Shown here: positions 23,765 through 31,043 of the stretch, one piece after another
Layout: each line of letters begins with the position of its first letter
Position numbering within the stretch: position 1 is the first letter of the stretch
From: Bacillota bacterium
GTDB lineage: Bacteria > Bacillota_I > Bacilli_A > Erysipelotrichales > Erysipelotrichaceae
Length of the DNA: 60,357 bases
Direction of reading: 5' to 3'
NCBI GenBank assembly: GCA_023249475.1
Contig: JAHFCO010000009.1
Coordinates: 1 to 60,357 of the forward strand
Notes under the pieces: generated by a model
Seen by the model: only the letters and a program-made list of their open reading frames with translations
Databases searched by the model: none
What the model was told of the DNA's origin: nothing
Translations under genes and position numbers: made by a program

Positions 23765-23780
23765 GGTTGTTTCCCTTTCC

Positions 23781-24191
23781 TTATGTCAAATGTCCGTCGA
23801 CATTTGATCCCTTCTTAAGACATGATTCGCAAATCCCTTCGAAAACGATCCGATGCGTCAGGATGCGGGCTTTCATCTGCGTCTCGACCTTGTCGTTGAG
23901 TTCGTTCAGATACAGACCTTGGATATCGAACAATCCGTCGCAGGCTTCGCAATGGAGATGGTAGTGCGGATATTCCCTTCCGTCATACATCGAACCGACC
24001 GTCGGATGTTCGATCTTGTTGATCTTGTTCTGATCGGCCAAGAGGTTCAGGTTCCGATAGACGGTCGCCAAACTGATGCGTTTGTCTTCTTCCTTCAGTT
24101 TATTATAGACCTGTTCCGCACTGAGGTGCCCGTAGTGGTTACGCAACATCTCAAGTAAACGCGTTCTTTGTTTCGATTGCTTATGGTTCAC
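23781..24191 (-). CDS. perR: Fur-family regulator, PerR type
   Basis: The 136-residue protein starts at a GTG after AGAGGTG. The winged helix has LATVYRNLNLL. Zinc-site cysteines are CEAC (about 80-83) and CESC near the C-terminus. All five ligands of the PerR regulatory metal site align (H22, D69, the two histidines of HYHLH and D in LFDIQ, equal to Bacillus H37, D85, H91, H93, D104). Asp at the 85 position argues for PerR over Fur. It lacks about 16 residues (helix 1) found in Bacillus PerR, and an in-frame stop rules out a longer start. It is followed by rubrerythrin. Confidence 0.85.
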   Translation of the reverse strand: MNHKQSKQRTRLLEMLRNHYGHLSAEQVYNKLKEEDKRISLATVYRNLNLLADQNKINKIEHPTVGSMYDGREYPHYHLHCEACDGLFDIQGLYLNELNDKVETQMKARILTHRIVFEGICESCLKKGSNVDGHLT

Positions 24192-24208
24192 GATTCACCT
24201 CTTTTTTT

Positions 24209-24227
24209 GATAATGGGAATCATTATC
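24209..24227 (-). promoter_or_regulatory. Fur/PerR box in the perR leader
   Basis: The 19-bp sequence GATAATGGGAATCATTATC matches the classical 19-bp Fur box at 17 positions. It sits just downstream of the -10 and upstream of the Shine-Dalgarno, the expected location for autorepression. Confidence 0.8.
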
Positions 24228-24233
24228 GTCTTA

Positions 24234-24261
24234 ATTATACTCCACCCCGGGTCGCATGCAA
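24234..24261 (-). promoter_or_regulatory. Promoter of perR-rubrerythrin
   Basis: On the minus strand: -35 TTGCAT, 16-bp spacer, -10 TATAAT (perfect). It lies directly after the rsmI stop codon. Confidence 0.7.
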
Positions 24262-24263
24262 CC

Positions 24264-25121
24264 CTAGCTTTGTCCTTTTTGATGGAAATGCGAATAGATT
24301 TCATTTTTCGAAATCCCGGTTTCCTCGCTGACCTTACGGATCGCCTGGGAAGCGGAGATTCCGTTGCTGATGTAGGACGTGATCATTTCGTTGACTTCGC
24401 TCAGATCCACATCGGGTTGATGCTCATCCTTGTTCCCTTCGACGACCAGTACGATCTCCCCTTTGAGGTCGTCCGCGACTTCGATCAGTTCGCTTAGCGT
24501 ACCGCGCAGGAACTCTTCGTGACGTTTGGTCAGTTCCCTGGCGATGCAGGCGTTCCGGTCTCCGAAGACTTCATGGATTTTCTTGAGGGACTTCTGGATC
24601 CGGTGCGGCGCTTCATAGAAGATGACGGTATAGGGGTAGGCTTTCAATTGGTTGAGTTGCGCCCGGCATACTTTGTCGCTGACCGGCAAGAACCCGAAAA
24701 ACAGAAAGGGCTGCGGGGAGAGACCGGAGGCGACCAAGGCATCCAACACGGCGCTGCTTCCGCTGATCGGAACGACGTTGAACCCCGCCTCCACGATCTT
24801 CTTGACCAGGTGTTCGCCGGGATCGCTGATCAGCGGGTAACCGGCATCGCTGACCAAGGCCACGTTCTGCCCGTTTTCCAGCATCTGCAGTATCCCGTTG
24901 GCGCTCTGCGTCTCGTTGTGTTCGTGGTGCGAAATCATCCGCGTTTCAATCTGAAAATGCGTCAAGAGTTTCATGGTATTGCGTGTATCTTCCGCCGCGA
25001 TCACATCGACCTGCTTTAAAACCTCGATCGCCCGCGGTGTCATCTCGTTGAGATTCCCGATGGGGGTCGCGACCAAGTAACAGGTGGGACGGTCATTGTC
25101 GAAACTCTTCTGTCTTCTCAT
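24264..25121 (-). CDS. rsmI: 16S rRNA (cytidine1402-2'-O)-methyltransferase
   Basis: The 285-residue protein has the RsmI/tetrapyrrole-methylase motifs: LVATPIGNLNEMTPRA near the N-terminus, AEDTRNT, VSDAGYPLISDPG and FYEAPHRI. It adds the 2'-O-methyl group of m4Cm1402 in the 30S P site. A C-terminal helix-turn-helix-like segment (SASQAIRKVSEETG) is usual in the family. It is the last gene of tmk-holB-ricT-rsmI, overlapping ricT by 4 bp. In Bacillus yabA, yabB and yazA lie between ricT and rsmI; they are absent here. Confidence 0.95.
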   Translation of the reverse strand: MRRQKSFDNDRPTCYLVATPIGNLNEMTPRAIEVLKQVDVIAAEDTRNTMKLLTHFQIETRMISHHEHNETQSANGILQMLENGQNVALVSDAGYPLISDPGEHLVKKIVEAGFNVVPISGSSAVLDALVASGLSPQPFLFFGFLPVSDKVCRAQLNQLKAYPYTVIFYEAPHRIQKSLKKIHEVFGDRNACIARELTKRHEEFLRGTLSELIEVADDLKGEIVLVVEGNKDEHQPDVDLSEVNEMITSYISNGISASQAIRKVSEETGISKNEIYSHFHQKGQS

Positions 25122-25996
25122 TTCTCATCATCCTTTTTATCTTCAGGTGCCACGCGGTCTTTGAACGCTTCGTCAAACGGAAGGAACAAGGCTTCTTCGC
25201 GGCTTTCCAACTTCGCCTGGCGCGTTAAAAGATTCATCGACGTCACTCTGTACCGTTTGTTGTTGTAATCGATCTGCTCGTTGAGTTTCGGACAACCCTT
25301 GCGAAGTTGTTTGTAGTTGGCATCTTCGTATTTCAGACAGCACATGAGTTTTCCGCATTGTCCGGAGAGTTTCTGGATGTTCAGGGCCAACAATTGGTTT
25401 TTCGCCATGTTGATGGACACGACGTCGAAATCGCTCAGATAACGCGAACAGCAGGTTTCCATTCCACAGGGACCCAATCCGCCGACGATTTTCGCTTTAT
25501 CGCGCGGACCGATTTGACGCAGTTCGATCCGGCATTTGAAGACCATCGCCAACTCTTTCAACAGGTCGCGGAAATCGACGCGTTCATCGGCGACGTAGAT
25601 GAAAATGACTTTGGATCGATCCAGCGTATATTCCGCACTGATCAGATTCATGTCGAGCTTGCATTTCTTGATGGCTTCGTTGCATTTGTGGATGGCTTCT
25701 TTCGCCAATTCTTTATTGCGTTCGTAGTTGGAGATGTCCTCGCGGGTCGCTTTGCGCAAGATCGGTTTCAATTCTAGCGCATGGTCGATCGTCGCGATGT
25801 CCCGGGCTTCGCTGATGATTTCGCCCAGTTCGATCCCGCGGATGGTCTCGACGACCACATGGTCGCCATAGGCATATCCTTCATGGGTGGTGCCGAAGGT
25901 ATAGGCTTTCTTATTGCCTTTGAATCGGATGGAGAAAGCGGACTTATAGCGCGGAGCCGAATCGTGATTCAGATGCTCCGGTTGATGTTCGTTCAT
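25118..25996 (-). CDS. ricT: RicT/YaaT-family protein (PSP1 domain)
   Basis: The 292-residue protein has the PSP1 domain (about 20-110; YGDHVVVETIRGIELGEI) and the cysteine-rich segment GGLGPCGMETCCSRYL and GQCGKLMCCLKYE, which in Bacillus RicT contributes to Fe-S cluster binding. With RicA and RicF it stimulates RNase Y mRNA processing. RicA and RicF are not in this window. It overlaps holB and rsmI by 4 bp each, the same neighbourhood as in Bacillus (holB-yaaT). Confidence 0.93.
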   Translation of the reverse strand: MNEHQPEHLNHDSAPRYKSAFSIRFKGNKKAYTFGTTHEGYAYGDHVVVETIRGIELGEIISEARDIATIDHALELKPILRKATREDISNYERNKELAKEAIHKCNEAIKKCKLDMNLISAEYTLDRSKVIFIYVADERVDFRDLLKELAMVFKCRIELRQIGPRDKAKIVGGLGPCGMETCCSRYLSDFDVVSINMAKNQLLALNIQKLSGQCGKLMCCLKYEDANYKQLRKGCPKLNEQIDYNNKRYRVTSMNLLTRQAKLESREEALFLPFDEAFKDRVAPEDKKDDEK

Positions 25997-26973
25997 ACGG
26001 TAACCTCCTTGAGTTGATAGAGGATCGAATCGATAAGCAGACCGAGATTCGCATTCCCGGAAATCTTCGATTCGCTCTCGTTGAATAGCATGAAGACTTT
26101 GACACAGTCGAACCGTCGGCTGACCGCGTCTTTCCGGCGATTCCAGGATTCATTCTTGAAATCGACGTTATATTTCACATCTTTGAAGAAAAGCATGCCG
26201 ATCCTTAGGAAATACGCCAAGGCTTTCCGGTTGCTTGCGGGGTCTTTCCCGCGCAACACCTGGCTTTGGAAAAACAATTCGCCCGCGAACGGTTGGGCTA
26301 GGTACTCATCGATGAACTGGCCGAACAAGGAAACCGCGCTTTGGTAATCATCCGATTCGGAGACTTCCTTGATTTCCTCAGGGTCGTTGACGAATTGACG
26401 AAGCATCCTCTCATCGAAGGGATCCAATTCCATCACCGCAAGTTTCTCCTCCAACAAGTCTTTCATCGACGTGGTGAAGGGGATGTTTTGACATCGCGAG
26501 ACGATCGTCTCCAAGAGACGTTCGGGTTGTTCGCTGATCAAGATGGCATGGGTATCGTTGCCCGAGGGTTCTTCCAGGAACTTCAGCAGACTATTCAGCG
26601 CTTCGGTCGTCGCGTTTTCCGCCGGGTCGAGGATATAGATCTTCTTTCCCGCGCCTTCCAACGCCGTCTTCGAGAATTGATCCTGGATTTTCAGGATTTC
26701 TTCCTTCTTGATCGTACGGTCGCTGCCGTCGATCAGGATCATGTCGGCGTAATTGCCGTGCAAGACTCTTTGACACGATTCGCACTCTTCGCATGCCCAG
26801 GGGTTCGCGTTAGGACAAACCAAGGTCTGTGCGAACAAGATCGCCAAATCCCGTTGTTTGCTTCCCCGTTTCCCGCTGAACAGATAGGCGTGGGAGAGAT
26901 GTTTGCTTTCAAACGCTTTGGTTAAAATGGCGAACGCGATCGGCTGGCGTGCGCTAAGCTCATTTTTCCCCAT
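25993..26973 (-). CDS. holB: DNA polymerase III subunit delta'
   Basis: The 326-residue protein has the clamp-loader AAA+ fold: SHAYLFSG at about 27-34, zinc-binding cysteines CPNANPWACEECESC, NSLLKFLEEP and the SRC motif in ETIVSRCQ. As usual for delta', the P-loop (SGKRGSKQ) is non-canonical, in keeping with a structural subunit. It loads the DnaN clamp. Overlaps tmk by 14 bp and ricT by 4 bp. The Bacillus yaaQ/yaaR genes between tmk and holB are absent. Confidence 0.94.
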   Translation of the reverse strand: MGKNELSARQPIAFAILTKAFESKHLSHAYLFSGKRGSKQRDLAILFAQTLVCPNANPWACEECESCQRVLHGNYADMILIDGSDRTIKKEEILKIQDQFSKTALEGAGKKIYILDPAENATTEALNSLLKFLEEPSGNDTHAILISEQPERLLETIVSRCQNIPFTTSMKDLLEEKLAVMELDPFDERMLRQFVNDPEEIKEVSESDDYQSAVSLFGQFIDEYLAQPFAGELFFQSQVLRGKDPASNRKALAYFLRIGMLFFKDVKYNVDFKNESWNRRKDAVSRRFDCVKVFMLFNESESKISGNANLGLLIDSILYQLKEVTV

Positions 26974-27598
26974 GGTCTTCGATCCTCTTCAATAATGCGT
27001 CCAACGCTTCGACGCAGACGGTGTCGACCTTTTGGTTCGCATCGATGACGGTGATCCGGTCGCCGAACCGTTTCAAGACTTCTTTGTATCCTTCGACGAC
27101 CCGGAGATGGAACCCGACTTCTTCCTGGTCCAAACGATCCAAAAAACGCCGTCCGGAAATCCGTTGCAGCCCGACTTCCGCCGGTAAATCGAAATAGAGG
27201 GTGATGTCGGGGAAATGCCCTTCGATCGCGAACGCATTGATGGATAGGACTTCATCGAAGCCGATTCCGCGTCCGACGCCTTGATAAGCGAGTGAACTGT
27301 CGACGAAGCGATCACACAAAACCAGCTTCCCCTCCGATAGGGCAGGCAGCACTTTTTCGATCAGGTGCTGACGCCGTGAAGCGGCATAAAGCAAGGCTTC
27401 GGTTTTCACATCCATCGCCGTGTTCTTGGGATCCAGGATGACATGGCGGATCTGTTCCGCGATTTCGATCCCGCCCGGTTCACGTGTCACGACCACGTCG
27501 AATCCGCGCTGAACCAGCGCCTTCATTAAATATTGACTGACGGTGGTTTTGCCACTCCCGTCAGGTCCTTCCAACGTAATAAAAAGTCCGTTTCGCAT
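26960..27598 (-). CDS. tmk: Thymidylate kinase
   Basis: The 212-residue protein has the P-loop EGPDGSGKTT (about 10-19), the TREPGG motif, and DRFVDSSLAYQG. It phosphorylates dTMP to dTDP. First gene of the tmk-holB-ricT-rsmI operon. The Shine-Dalgarno (GAGGG) is modest. Confidence 0.96.
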   Translation of the reverse strand: MRNGLFITLEGPDGSGKTTVSQYLMKALVQRGFDVVVTREPGGIEIAEQIRHVILDPKNTAMDVKTEALLYAASRRQHLIEKVLPALSEGKLVLCDRFVDSSLAYQGVGRGIGFDEVLSINAFAIEGHFPDITLYFDLPAEVGLQRISGRRFLDRLDQEEVGFHLRVVEGYKEVLKRFGDRITVIDANQKVDTVCVEALDALLKRIEDHGEK

Positions 27599-27617
27599 AC
27601 GAAGCCCTCACTGGGTT

Positions 27618-27646
27618 ATTATACCATGCCAACCCCATGCAAACAA
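27618..27646 (-). promoter_or_regulatory. Promoter of tmk-holB-ricT-rsmI
   Basis: On the minus strand: -35 TTGTTT, 17-bp spacer, -10 TATAAT, 20 bp before the tmk start. No clear terminator for the gene upstream was seen in 27599-27647. Confidence 0.6.
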
Positions 27647-27647
27647 A

Positions 27648-28931
27648 TCAAGGTCGGGCGGGATCGAGAACACGTTGAACATCAAAGAAATGCTCGTTGA
27701 GGTAAGCCGCGTCCTTGGTCATACTGACCCCGTCGATGTCGACGCGGGCGAAGAACGTCATCCCGTCGATCACTGAAACATCCCCTCGGCGATCGACGAT
27801 GAAATAGGCGCTGTACCCGTAATCCTTAACGACCTGGAGGCTGTCTCCGGTGAGTTTGTATCCGAAGGGTGCCACGAACAAGGTCGTGTCCCCGGCGATC
27901 GAACCGATTTTCGCGGTCCATTTCGCAAAATCCTCATCGATTTTCTCCGGTATGGAAGAGGACGAGTAATACGCTCCGTCCGCATGGCTGTAACTGTGGT
28001 TGGCGAAAATCCAGCCCTTTGACTTAAGCGCTTCGACGACCTGGGTCGCCGCTTCGATCTCGTCGTTGTTTGTAAGGCGGAATCCAAGCGTCCCCGCATG
28101 TCCGCTCAACGCGAGGATACCGCGTGCGCTCTTGTAGGAGAAATCGGGATGGGCTTCGAGGAAAATCTCCAGAATGGGGACGATGTCCCCGTCTTTCGTG
28201 AGAATCTCTCCGTCTTTCGTTTCGACACGGGTGTAAATCTCGCCGTTCTTGAGGGTCAACCCCCGGGCGAATCCATCCGCCGGTTTTGGATCCGGATAGG
28301 ACATATCATCGATCGAAAAGATGAACGGGATCTTTCCTTCGGGAAGTTTCAACGGTTTACGGATGTATTTGCCATCTTTGTATTCATAGACGTCGTAGAA
28401 ATCCACGACGACGAACCCTCTGGCATACATCTCCTCTAGGATTCGTTTGAACTCGTAGACGGTGATGTTCCAACTGTTATAGCCCGCCGCGTTGTGGCTG
28501 CCTTCCCCGAACGCAATCGAAGGGTCGATGATCAGATTGTGGAAAAAGAGATGACGAACCGGGGAATCGTAATTTACCAAAGAATCGATCGCGTTTTGAA
28601 AATATGCGATCCGATCTTTGATTCTGGGATCATCCTGTATCTTTGGTTCCTGCCTCAATATCGCCAAAGCTTCTTCATAGGCATACCCCTCGCCCATGGC
28701 GTTCGCTTCGATGATCGTCTTTTCGATCAATGCATCGTCCTTGTGCGAATTCAAATACTCTTCAAGTTGGTTCTGCATTTCGACGATTTTATCGTTGATC
28801 TCCTGTAGGATTTTTTGATCTTGACTATATTTCAAGGTCATCAGCGCGAACACGAGGAAAAGGATGAGTGCCGGAATCAAGAACACCCTTCCCCAACGAA
28901 TGCGACGTCTCTTGCGATGTACCGTTTTCAT
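27648..28931 (-). CDS. Membrane-anchored polysaccharide deacetylase (NodB-like), active-site-intact copy
   Basis: The 427-residue protein has a basic N-terminus (HRKRRRIRWGR), one membrane helix (about 16-34), a coiled-coil-like stretch (about 35-65) and an extracellular NodB-like domain (about 200-420). NodB motifs: SIDD with D208/D209, HSYSH with H312/H316, and FVAPFGY. It should therefore be a metal-dependent glycan de-N-acetylase outside the cell. The frame extends 43 codons upstream, but the ATG at 28929-28931 follows GAAGGAG. The neighbour upstream is a full-length paralogue that has lost these ligands. No peptidoglycan synthesis genes are in the window, so the substrate is open. Confidence 0.85.
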   Translation of the reverse strand: MKTVHRKRRRIRWGRVFLIPALILFLVFALMTLKYSQDQKILQEINDKIVEMQNQLEEYLNSHKDDALIEKTIIEANAMGEGYAYEEALAILRQEPKIQDDPRIKDRIAYFQNAIDSLVNYDSPVRHLFFHNLIIDPSIAFGEGSHNAAGYNSWNITVYEFKRILEEMYARGFVVVDFYDVYEYKDGKYIRKPLKLPEGKIPFIFSIDDMSYPDPKPADGFARGLTLKNGEIYTRVETKDGEILTKDGDIVPILEIFLEAHPDFSYKSARGILALSGHAGTLGFRLTNNDEIEAATQVVEALKSKGWIFANHSYSHADGAYYSSSSIPEKIDEDFAKWTAKIGSIAGDTTLFVAPFGYKLTGDSLQVVKDYGYSAYFIVDRRGDVSVIDGMTFFARVDIDGVSMTKDAAYLNEHFFDVQRVLDPARP

Positions 28932-28991
28932 AAAGTACTCCTTCGAACCTATTATAATCACATTCTCCATAAAATCATCTTGATCCGCGAT

Positions 28992-29012
28992 AAAAAAGAC
29001 CGTTTCCGGTCT
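28992..29012 (-). terminator. Terminator after the NodB-like pseudoenzyme gene
   Basis: On the minus strand the stem AGACCG/CGGTCT (29007-29012 with 28997-29002) has a GAAA tetraloop and a T-run of six. It means the two paralogues are separately terminated. Confidence 0.85.
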
Positions 29013-29028
29013 GTAGATGCTCATCGAT

Positions 29029-30306
29029 TTAGCGTAGAGGATCCAAGATGCTATCCACATCGAAGAACGTTTCGGTAATGTACTCTTTTTCGTTGGCCAT
29101 GGTGATTCCGCTGATACTGATGCGCGAGAGAACCAACATCCCCGTGTTTTCCGTCAAATCCTTCGTACGATCGAGTGTGAAGAAGGTTGTATATCCGTAT
29201 TTCTTCAAGACGTTCATCGTCTCCGGATTCATCATGTTTCCAAAAGGCGAAACGAATAAAGGAGAATCCCCGACGATCGGCTTGATGATTTTATCCCATT
29301 TCGCTAAATCCGCGTCGATCTTCGTCGCGTCGATCGAGGTAGAATAGATGTCCAATTGATTCCCGTAACTGCTACACCCGAACACCCAACCTCTTTTCTT
29401 CAACTCGGCGGCAAGCACTTTCGCATCTTCGATTTCACCGTCGTTGGTCAACCTGAACCCAAGCGTCCCCGCATACCCCGTCACCGCAAGAATCCCCCTT
29501 GCGCCGCGATAGGAGAAATCGGGATGTTGTTTGATGAAATCCTCCATGATCGGAACGATGTCCCCGTCGGTGGTGATCTCGATACCTTCGGCGGTTTGGA
29601 CACGCGTCACGATTTCACCGTTGCGAAGCGTCATCCCGCGAGCGAATCCATCTAAGGGTTTGGGGTCCGGATAGGACATCTCATCCACGGACAAGATGAA
29701 CGGGATCTTCCCCGCCGGTAATTTCAATTCTTTGCGGACCATCTTTCCGTCCACGATTTCATATGCATCATACATATCGACCAGGATATAGTTCCGTTCG
29801 TATAATTGCTGGATGATTCCCTTGAATTCATAGGTCGTGATGTTCCAACTGCGGTATTCTTCCGGATCGTGACTGGTTTTCCCGAACGCGATCTTGGGTT
29901 GCGTAATCAAATTGTGAAAGAAGAGATTGTTGATTTTTCCCGAATAGGTGACCAAGGCATCCATGGCTGCTTGATAAGTGGCAATTTTCTCTTTGATCGA
30001 TGCATTATCCTGGATCGACTCGTTCTGTTTCAGCACCGCCAACGCCTCGTCGTATTCATACCGCAATGCCAACCCGTCGGCGCTCGCGATGACCGTTTGA
30101 ACCAACTCTTGATTCTGATGTCCGTTAAGGTATTCCTGCAACTCTTCCTGCAACTGTTTCACTCGATCCTCGATCGATTTCAGGTTCTTTTGATCATTGA
30201 TATAGATGACCGCCATAAAGGCGACGGCGACCGCCACCACCAGTATCGGCAATAGTACGACCCTACCCCATCGGATACCGGGTCTTCTGTGACGTGTAGT
30301 TTTCAT
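29029..30306 (-). CDS. NodB-like membrane protein, metal-site-degenerate paralogue
   Basis: The 425-residue protein aligns without gaps with the downstream gene over the first 320 residues: basic start, membrane helix (about 16-34), coiled coil, NodB-like domain. The first catalytic Asp is kept (SVDE, D208), but the second is Glu209. The two zinc histidines 312 and 316 are Ser and Asn (SSYGN in place of HSYSH). FVSPFGN replaces FVAPFGY. It is therefore probably catalytically dead and may bind glycan or partner the active copy. Both H131 (FHNLI) and H146 are shared by the pair. The ATG at 30304-30306 follows GGAGGATAC; the longer frame crosses the divergent promoter. Confidence 0.83.
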   Translation of the reverse strand: MKTTRHRRPGIRWGRVVLLPILVVAVAVAFMAVIYINDQKNLKSIEDRVKQLQEELQEYLNGHQNQELVQTVIASADGLALRYEYDEALAVLKQNESIQDNASIKEKIATYQAAMDALVTYSGKINNLFFHNLITQPKIAFGKTSHDPEEYRSWNITTYEFKGIIQQLYERNYILVDMYDAYEIVDGKMVRKELKLPAGKIPFILSVDEMSYPDPKPLDGFARGMTLRNGEIVTRVQTAEGIEITTDGDIVPIMEDFIKQHPDFSYRGARGILAVTGYAGTLGFRLTNDGEIEDAKVLAAELKKRGWVFGCSSYGNQLDIYSTSIDATKIDADLAKWDKIIKPIVGDSPLFVSPFGNMMNPETMNVLKKYGYTTFFTLDRTKDLTENTGMLVLSRISISGITMANEKEYITETFFDVDSILDPLR

Positions 30307-30324
30307 AGCGTATCCTCCATCCCT

Positions 30325-30352
30325 ATTATACGCAAAATTGCTATGATATAAT
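30325..30352. promoter_or_regulatory. Divergent -10 elements for the NodB-like gene and nudF
   Basis: Plus strand: extended -10 TGATATAAT (-10 at 30347-30352) serving nudF. Minus strand: -10 TATAAT (30325-30330) serving the NodB-like gene. Neither has a good -35. The two sit back to back in a 70-bp intergenic region. Confidence 0.55.
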
Positions 30353-30376
30353 AGATGCGTGTTGAGGAGGATTCGT

Positions 30377-30919
30377 ATGAATTTAAAAGAAACCAAACGT
30401 TCGTCGAAGCCTTTGATTCAAGGGAAAATCGTGAATCTGAGACACGACCAGGTGACCTTGCCCGATGGGCGCGAAGCCCTGCGCGAGATCGTGGAACATC
30501 CCGGCGGCGTCTGCATCGCCGCCCGTCTTGACGATGGGAGATTCCTGGTGGTCGAACAATACCGCTACGCCCATTCGCGTGTCTTCACCGAATATCCGGC
30601 GGGGAAAAGAGAGCCCGGGGAAGATCCGCTTTCCTGTGCGATGCGGGAATTGGAAGAAGAAACAGGTTATCGGGCGAAAGTCATGATCCCGATGGGTGAG
30701 TTCATCCCTTCGCCAGCCTATCTCGAAGAAGTCATCTATCTCTACTTCGCCCCCGAACTTGAATTCGTCGGTCAACGTCTGGATGACGGGGAATTCCTGA
30801 ACGTGAAGAAGGTCGAACTCGCCACCTTGGTCCAAGCCACGATGGACGGGGATTTGATGGATGGCAAGACCATCGCCTTGACCTTGAAACTAAGCCATTA
30901 TCTACAAAATCAACAATGA
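30377..30919 (+). CDS. nudF: ADP-ribose pyrophosphatase (Nudix)
   Basis: The 180-residue protein has a complete Nudix box (about 78-100: GKREPGE, then REL-EEETGY, fitting GX5EX7REUXEEXGU). The preceding EQYRYA and the downstream GEFIPSPAY and proline-rich loop are typical of ADP-ribose pyrophosphatase. It hydrolyses ADP-ribose to AMP and ribose 5-phosphate. The ATG at 30377 follows TGAGGAGGA; a TTG start 6 codons earlier overlaps it. Monocistronic, with its own terminator, on the lagging strand. Confidence 0.92.
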   Translation: MNLKETKRSSKPLIQGKIVNLRHDQVTLPDGREALREIVEHPGGVCIAARLDDGRFLVVEQYRYAHSRVFTEYPAGKREPGEDPLSCAMRELEEETGYRAKVMIPMGEFIPSPAYLEEVIYLYFAPELEFVGQRLDDGEFLNVKKVELATLVQATMDGDLMDGKTIALTLKLSHYLQNQQ

Positions 30920-30941
30920 GGGAATCTTCCCTCTTTTTTTT
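30918..30941 (+). terminator. Terminator of nudF
   Basis: Stem GAGGGAA/TTCCCTC (30918-30924 with 30927-30933), then seven T. The stem begins inside the stop codon and the loop is only 2 nt, so the closing pair is probably open. Confidence 0.8.
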
Positions 30942-31009
30942 AATCGTGTTTACGATTGAATGGTCGATGGGTTGTTTTAAGAAACAAAGACAAAAAGAAG
31001 CGTACATGT

Positions 31010-31040
31010 AAAAAGCACCGGGGGTTTCCCTCGGTGCTTC
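31010..31040 (-). terminator. Terminator of gpmI
   Basis: On the minus strand AGCACCG/CGGTGCT plus GGG/CCC (31014-31038) with a one-base bulge, followed by TTTT. The 70 bp between this and the nudF terminator holds nothing I recognise. Confidence 0.75.
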
Positions 31041-31043
31041 GGT

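Noticed and set aside
29029-30306. Pseudogene call for the degenerate NodB-like copy
   Set aside because: The reading frame, signal/membrane segment and length are intact and it has its own Shine-Dalgarno and terminator; loss of catalytic ligands alone does not make it a pseudogene.
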